64,000 nt of DNA from Zygnema cylindricum. Taxonomy: Eukaryota > Streptophyta > Zygnematophyceae > Zygnematales > Zygnemataceae. The notes under the pieces are model-generated. The model saw only the letters and a program-made list of their open reading frames with translations, was not told the DNA's origin and searched no databases. Position 1 is the first letter of the stretch, and every line of letters starts with the position of its first letter. Positions 59,806 through 64,000 of this stretch are shown here, piece by piece. A program made the translations under genes and the position numbers. The stretch spans positions 1 to 64,000 of the forward strand of contig JBBHKE010002379.1 of the NCBI GenBank assembly GCA_037447655.1, written 5' to 3'.

Positions 59806-60016
59806 TAGTGTTGGGTATCGGGTAGTTTCATATCGCGATAATTTCGATATTCGATATATCGAATATCGATCGAACAAATTCCTCGATATATCGTACCGGG
59901 ACCAACATAAATCATCGCGATATATATCGCAAAAATTGCATGTCCGTACAGTGAGAGTACGGAAAACTGTACGAAAAACTGTACAAAAAAACGTACGAAA
60001 AATCGTACAGAAATTT

Positions 60017-60047
<31 letters not shown>

Positions 60048-60251
60048 CACACACTGAAAAAAAAAACGAAAATAGAAACAAACTTAAGATTTTCAATTTC
60101 GATATATCGTCGATACGATATATTGGCAATATATCTGCGATATATCGCGATATTTCGATAATCGATATATCGAAGCGATATATCGATTATCGGTAACCTA
60201 AAATTCGGTACATATCGAATATTGGCAAGTGGTCCTCGATACCCAACACTA
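59806..60251. mobile_element. hAT-like MITE with TAGTGTTGGGTATCG ends (446 bp)
   Basis: The ends TAGTGTTGGGTATCG and CGATACCCAACACTA are a perfect 15-base inverted repeat of the hAT style. The outer 8-mers ATTCTACC and TTTTTACC match at 6 of 8. The interior is dense in CGATATATCG and TCGATAT palindromes at both sides of a central C30 homopolymer, with a GTACGAAAAACT repeat before it. Non-coding. Confidence 0.82.
60019..60048. repeat. C30 homopolymer
   Basis: Thirty consecutive C residues sit in the middle of the hAT-like MITE. The complementary G30 strand could fold into quadruplexes. Such runs are hard to sequence, so the exact length is uncertain. Confidence 0.95.
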
Positions 60252-60367
60252 TTTTTACCAGAATGTGACTCGGAATGTGAATGACTCTCGAGCTGCTCTC
60301 TCTCTGTGCAGAATTGTACGCTACAGTACTGTACTGTAGTTACCAAAGAGAGGCAGAAAACCAGTAA

Positions 60368-62490
60368 ATGATGTCAGCTTCATTCTCCCTTGTCTCTCAT
60401 ACCGCCTCCCTTGCTAATGCTCTTGTCAAGGGTGGTAAGTCAGGCAATTCCTATGTTCTCAGGTTGTTTCTTAAGTTTGTTTCTATTTTCGTTCTTATTC
60501 TGTTGTTTATTCAGTGTGTTATTGGTAAGTTTCTATTTGCATTTTTCATGTGTGTCTTTGTATCAGGAAACATGCTGACGTCAGAGACAAGAAAATGACT
60601 GAAATGACAAGGAATTAGGTGAAGCTAGGATGACTTAAAATAAGTCAAAATGAGCCAAAATGAGTCAAAATGCGTCAAAATGAGTCAAAAATAACTCAAA
60701 ATGACTCAAAGAGGCAAGCTAAAACGACTCAAGTTGACTCAAAATGACTTGAAGTGACTCAGAAATGACTCGAGCTGGCTTTAATATGGACGCAAAATGG
60801 CTCTAATTGACTGAATAATGACATTAATGTTACTCTAAATGATACAAAATGACTCAAAGATGACTTTAAAATGACCTTAAATGTCTCGAAAAATGACTGA
60901 AAGTGAGACAAGCTACAATGTGCCAATGTGGTGAAAGAATAAGTTTATGTTGCAAAGATCTGTTTATGTTCTGTAAATGGTAAGAGGAGTTGTAAAATGT
61001 GGTTTTGAATCTGTCGCTGATCTGCAGTCTGATTCTTTTTGCTGTAAGTAAATTGCACATCGTTTTTACATAGCATATTTGTTTTTTCTTGGTGCCTCGT
61101 ATTTTTATATACATATATATATATTGTGTGGAGCTGACTGCTATTCGATCTGAGTCTATGCTCTTTTTTTAAGACAGGGAATATAAAGTTCCGTATATGC
61201 AAAATAAGACTATGTGATAGAGTTCTACTCTAACTTTACTGCTGAAAATGGCGACTTTTCCATTCTTTTCGCAGGTATTAATCCACACTAAATTGCATAG
61301 AATGAGACTTATGTAATAGAGTTCTACCGATACTTAATTGCTAAAAATGGCGCCTTTTTTTTCTTTTTTTCTTTACTTTCTTTTTTTTTCCATTTTATTG
61401 CAGGTATAAATCCACCCTTTGGTGGTAGTAAGCTCCGCAGCTCCGTCAACCTATTTGTCTCTTCATCAACCTTTGCCGAAAGAAAAGGAAAGGATTCTTT
61501 AAAAAGTTCTTTCCATTATCAAAAGCTTAACAATCTTTCTGATGAAATAAAAAGAGGAGAAAGAGGAGTTACTGGGAGACCTTATTACTCCATAAGAGCT
61601 GGAGCTGCTGGGATTGGTCCAGTTGAATCAAAGATGACTAAGGTGGTGGAGCATGTTGTTTACTTCAAGGTAAACTCTCTCTCCCTCTCCCTCTCTTCCT
61701 CTCTCTCCCTCCCTCCCTCTCTCCCTCTCTCCCTCTCTCCCTCCCTCTCTCCCTCCCTCCCTCCCTCCCTCTCTCCCTCCCTCCCTCCCTCTCCCTCTCT
61801 CGGTTTCTTCCTCACTCTATTTCTCTCTCACTCTTCTCCCTTGTTTATTTGCTGTTCTCGTGGCAGTTGAAGCCCGAGACTTCCCCGGAGACAGTACAAG
61901 CCTTTGTATCGGCCCTCCGTGGCCTCGAGACTCTCGAAGGTGTTTTGCAACTAAATGTGGGAGAATCTTTGAAGATTCCCGGAGTTGACAATGGAGGATG
62001 GACTCACGTTCTCTATGGACGATACGTCTCTAAGGAAGCACTTTCCACATATACGGGTAGTAAAGAACATGTCACAGTGGTGAAAGATATAGGGTTGCCC
62101 ATCATTGACGATATATTGGCCGTAGATTGGGAAGTCGAATTAGAGGAACCGATTGTTGATTCCGGCATTGGAGTAATACATACGGTGGCCATGAAGTTAA
62201 AGGAAGGGACGGAAAATACAGCTATTGAGGCGATGGTGAAAGGCTTAAAAAGTCACGAGGGAGTTATTCCCGGTTTACGTCAAGTGAGTCTCGGACCTAA
62301 TTTTTCTCCTGGGAGGTCACATGGTCATGATTGGGGCTTCTTATCTACTTTTGGTACAGTAGAGGAGCTCAAAACATATGCCACTCATCCTGACCATGGT
62401 ACAGTAATGAAGGAGTTTGTTTTTCCTTTGGTGGAAAAAAGTGCTTCGGTGGACTTTTACACAAATGTTCCCCCGAAGTCGAAAATGTGA
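60368..62490 (+). CDS. Tandem stress-response A/B-barrel (Dabb) protein, 3 exons, 318 aa
   Basis: The exons are 60368-60434, 61404-61669 and 61867-62490 (67, 266 and 624 bases), phase-consistent, ending TGA at 62488. The first 95 residues are Ser/Ala/Lys-rich with few acids early (MMSASFSLVSHTASLANALV), which looks like a plastid or mitochondrial transit peptide (inference). Two Dabb domains follow. Domain 1 is at about residues 100-205, from VVEHVVYFKLKPE to DDILAVDWEVE. Domain 2 is at about residues 215-312, from GVIHTVAMKLKEG to VEKSASVDFY. Each has the strand-helix start and the His/Asp-rich later segment (YATHPDHGTVMKEFVFP) of the family. Plant UP3-type proteins also have two such domains; their reaction is not established. 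A second ATG directly follows the first (60371). Intron 1 carries a duplicated acceptor and intron 2 is a CT microsatellite. Confidence 0.92.
60620..60905. repeat. GACTCAAAAT minisatellite in Dabb intron 1
   Basis: About 25 loose 11-12-bp units of AATGACTCAAA and AATGAGTCAAA. It lies in the first intron. Confidence 0.85.
61198..61425 (+). repeat. Tandem duplication of the Dabb intron 1 acceptor
   Basis: Bases 61198-61293 and 61294-61425 are diverged copies, sharing GAGACT.ATGT.ATAGAGTTC, AATGGCG.CTTTT and a polypyrimidine tract ending in GCAGGTAT.AATCCAC. Both contain the 3' splice site and the first codons of exon 2. Only the second copy stays open; use of the first (after 61274) would meet TAA within six codons. 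Confidence 0.85.
61675..61805. repeat. (CT)n/(CCCT)n microsatellite in Dabb intron 2
   Basis: CTCTCTCCCTCCCTC units occupy most of the 197-base intron, directly after the donor at 61670. Confidence 0.92.
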
Positions 62491-62504
62491 ACGGATAGTG
62501 AATT

Positions 62505-62680
62505 GTACTATAGTTTTCGTTATGTCTAATTTGTACTATGGTTGTTGTTATGCTAATTTGTACTATGGTTTTTGTTATGGTAATTTGTACTATGGCTTTT
62601 TTTATGGTAAAATGTATGGTTTTTGTTATGTTAATTTGTACTATGGTTTTTTTTTATGTTAATTTGTATGGTTTTTGTTA
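62505..62680. repeat. AATTTGTACTATGGTTTTTG repeat in Dabb 3' flank
   Basis: About seven diverged units of 24-30 bases containing AATTTGTACTATGGTTTTTG and TTATGTT begin a few bases after the stop codon and run to the next MITE. Confidence 0.85.
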
Positions 62681-62903
62681 CACCATGTATAGATATTAGA
62701 GTAAAAGTTTTTCTCGCCACTTAAAAACAATTTTTTATTTCCACACTTATGTACGAATTTTCATCTGACGGTTGGGATTGATAGCTAAGATTCACATCTT
62801 CCAATTGGCGATCTCCAATCGAAAAATCGGACAAGTGTGCACATAGAAAAGGACCTTTTAAGTGGCAAAAAAAGAACATTAACACTAATAGTGATACACG
62901 GTG
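62681..62903. mobile_element. Family A MITE, copy 5 (223 bp)
   Basis: TA-flanked, with a diverged left end (CACCATGTATAGATATTAGA) and a typical right end (AATAGTGATACACGGTG). The core CATCTGACGGTTGGGATTG and the arms match family A. It may lie in the 3' untranslated region of the Dabb gene. Confidence 0.8.
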
Positions 62904-64000
62904 TACTGTTATATTGCCTCAACGCTCGTCTTTTCTCTCCTAGTGAGGATGCTCCCATTATCCTTTGTTTTTCAGACAATGTCTTCCCATTCTGACAGAC
63001 TTTTCTGGAGGTAGTTTGTTCTATTCCTCCTCTTAAAAACTAATGCTAGTTTTCTCTAACCTCGTGAGGTTGATTTTCTCCACCCTCATTATTTTGTCTC
63101 ATTATGGGGCCACTTATGTGGGCCCCACATCTAATTTTGAGAAGGTTGTCGCCACCATTTTATCAGCTTCTCAAGGGGCATTTCTCTAACTCTACTCTCT
63201 CCCAAAATCTCCCCCGGGGCCCTTGTTCTATAGCTTTGATATCGGTCACAACTTTTCTTCATTTTTTTTGGTTTCATGTCACTTACTTTCACTATTGCCG
63301 TTCGTTTTATGCTTGGTCCCTCATGTATATCTCCCAAGATCTCTTAATTTACCTTATTTGTCATGTGACTGTCATCTTAAGCTGGGTGATGTCTATTTGT
63401 TTCGTTACTCCTATAAGAGAAAAAAAACAACAACGAGACTTAATTCATTTTAGGCACAAGACACTCTTCCCAACACTAGTGCAACCTGGTTCATTTTTTC
63501 AGACGGTTCCCATCTCGCCACATTGCTAGTAACGTCACAATGTAAAATAAATGTAGGAAAATAACAATATTTGGGAAAAATATTTTGAATAGTTTTTATA
63601 CAAGTCTCGTACTTTATTGGAGCAACTACCAAATGTGGACGTATTCGCAAGTAACACCAAAAAGTAAAAATAATGTGGGAGAACAAAAGTATTTGGGAAT
63701 ACTTTTTTGAACTGTCTTTATACGAGTCTCAAAAAAAAATTCGGAGCAACTGCCAAATTTAGAAAATCATCTACCCATTTGTCGATGAGGAAAGGTATCT
63801 CATATTTTCAAAGAGCAATCTTCTTGAGTCCCTTTTTATTATTTTTTTTGCTAGATACATACGTAACAAACAAAAGTGACCCCCTCTACTATTGCAATAA
63901 TCGCGGTTTCAAGGGATCTTCTTACTTCTCATCACATTTTGCAATATGACTTTACTTTGGGCCAAAAAGTGCCCGGACGGGCTTAACCCCTCGAGAGTTG
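62904..64000. other. Spacer with a 122-bp tandem duplication
   Basis: No gene is supported. Bases about 63540-63645 and 63662-63770 are diverged direct copies, sharing TATTTGGGAA, TACAAGTCTC or TACGAGTCTC, and GGAGCAACT.CCAAAT. A frame of 141 codons at 63104-63529 has no domain and unusual hydrophobic composition. Confidence 0.5.

Noticed and set aside
63104-63529. 141-codon plus-strand frame near the window's right end
   Set aside because: No recognisable domain, no splice context and an odd hydrophobic composition. I cannot support it as a gene.

Overview
This is nuclear DNA from a eukaryote, most likely of the green-plant (streptophyte) lineage. There are no operons. Genes are split by many GT-AG introns, protein-coding genes fill less than half of the window, and the rest is AT-rich spacer, minisatellites and small inverted-repeat transposons. 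The plant assignment rests on a peroxisomal PAO2/3/4-type polyamine oxidase ending in Ser-Arg-Met, an RNase H2 subunit B that reads like the plant protein, and a UP3-like A/B-barrel protein. I cannot name a species.

Six host genes can be rebuilt exon by exon. In order they are: an F420-type NADP-binding oxidoreductase (minus, 4857-7491); RNase H2 subunit B (minus, 11286-16127, hidden in very short exons); splicing factor SF3B1 (plus, 19877-28103, 11 coding exons, complete); a polyamine oxidase (minus, 30099-34715, first coding exon not found); anamorsin/DRE2 (minus, 42433-47872, last exon not certain); and a tandem stress-response A/B-barrel protein (plus, 60368-62490, complete). These are unrelated housekeeping functions: redox chemistry, ribonucleotide removal from DNA, pre-mRNA splicing, polyamine catabolism, cytosolic Fe-S assembly and stress response. 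Most introns carry their own minisatellite.

The main discovery is a transposon system. A 9.4-kb element (48331-57740) has perfect 22-bp terminal inverted repeats that begin CACCGCCAATCG and is flanked by TA. It encodes an apparently intact 605-residue DDD transposase of the pogo/Tigger type in four exons. A second, acidic protein gene sits on the same strand inside the transposase's first intron. At least ten short elements elsewhere in the window end in the same kind of repeat. Three of them (3397-3958, 3111-3327, 59218-59429) are recognisable internal-deletion derivatives of this element. Two others are only 24 bp long, two terminal repeats back to back. The 9.4-kb element itself sits inside a different element whose terminal repeats are at 48149 and 58507. 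Three hAT-like elements (38067-38541, 39022-39488, 59806-60251) and an Emigrant-like element that abuts a DRE2 splice site (43674-43993) complete the mobile fraction.
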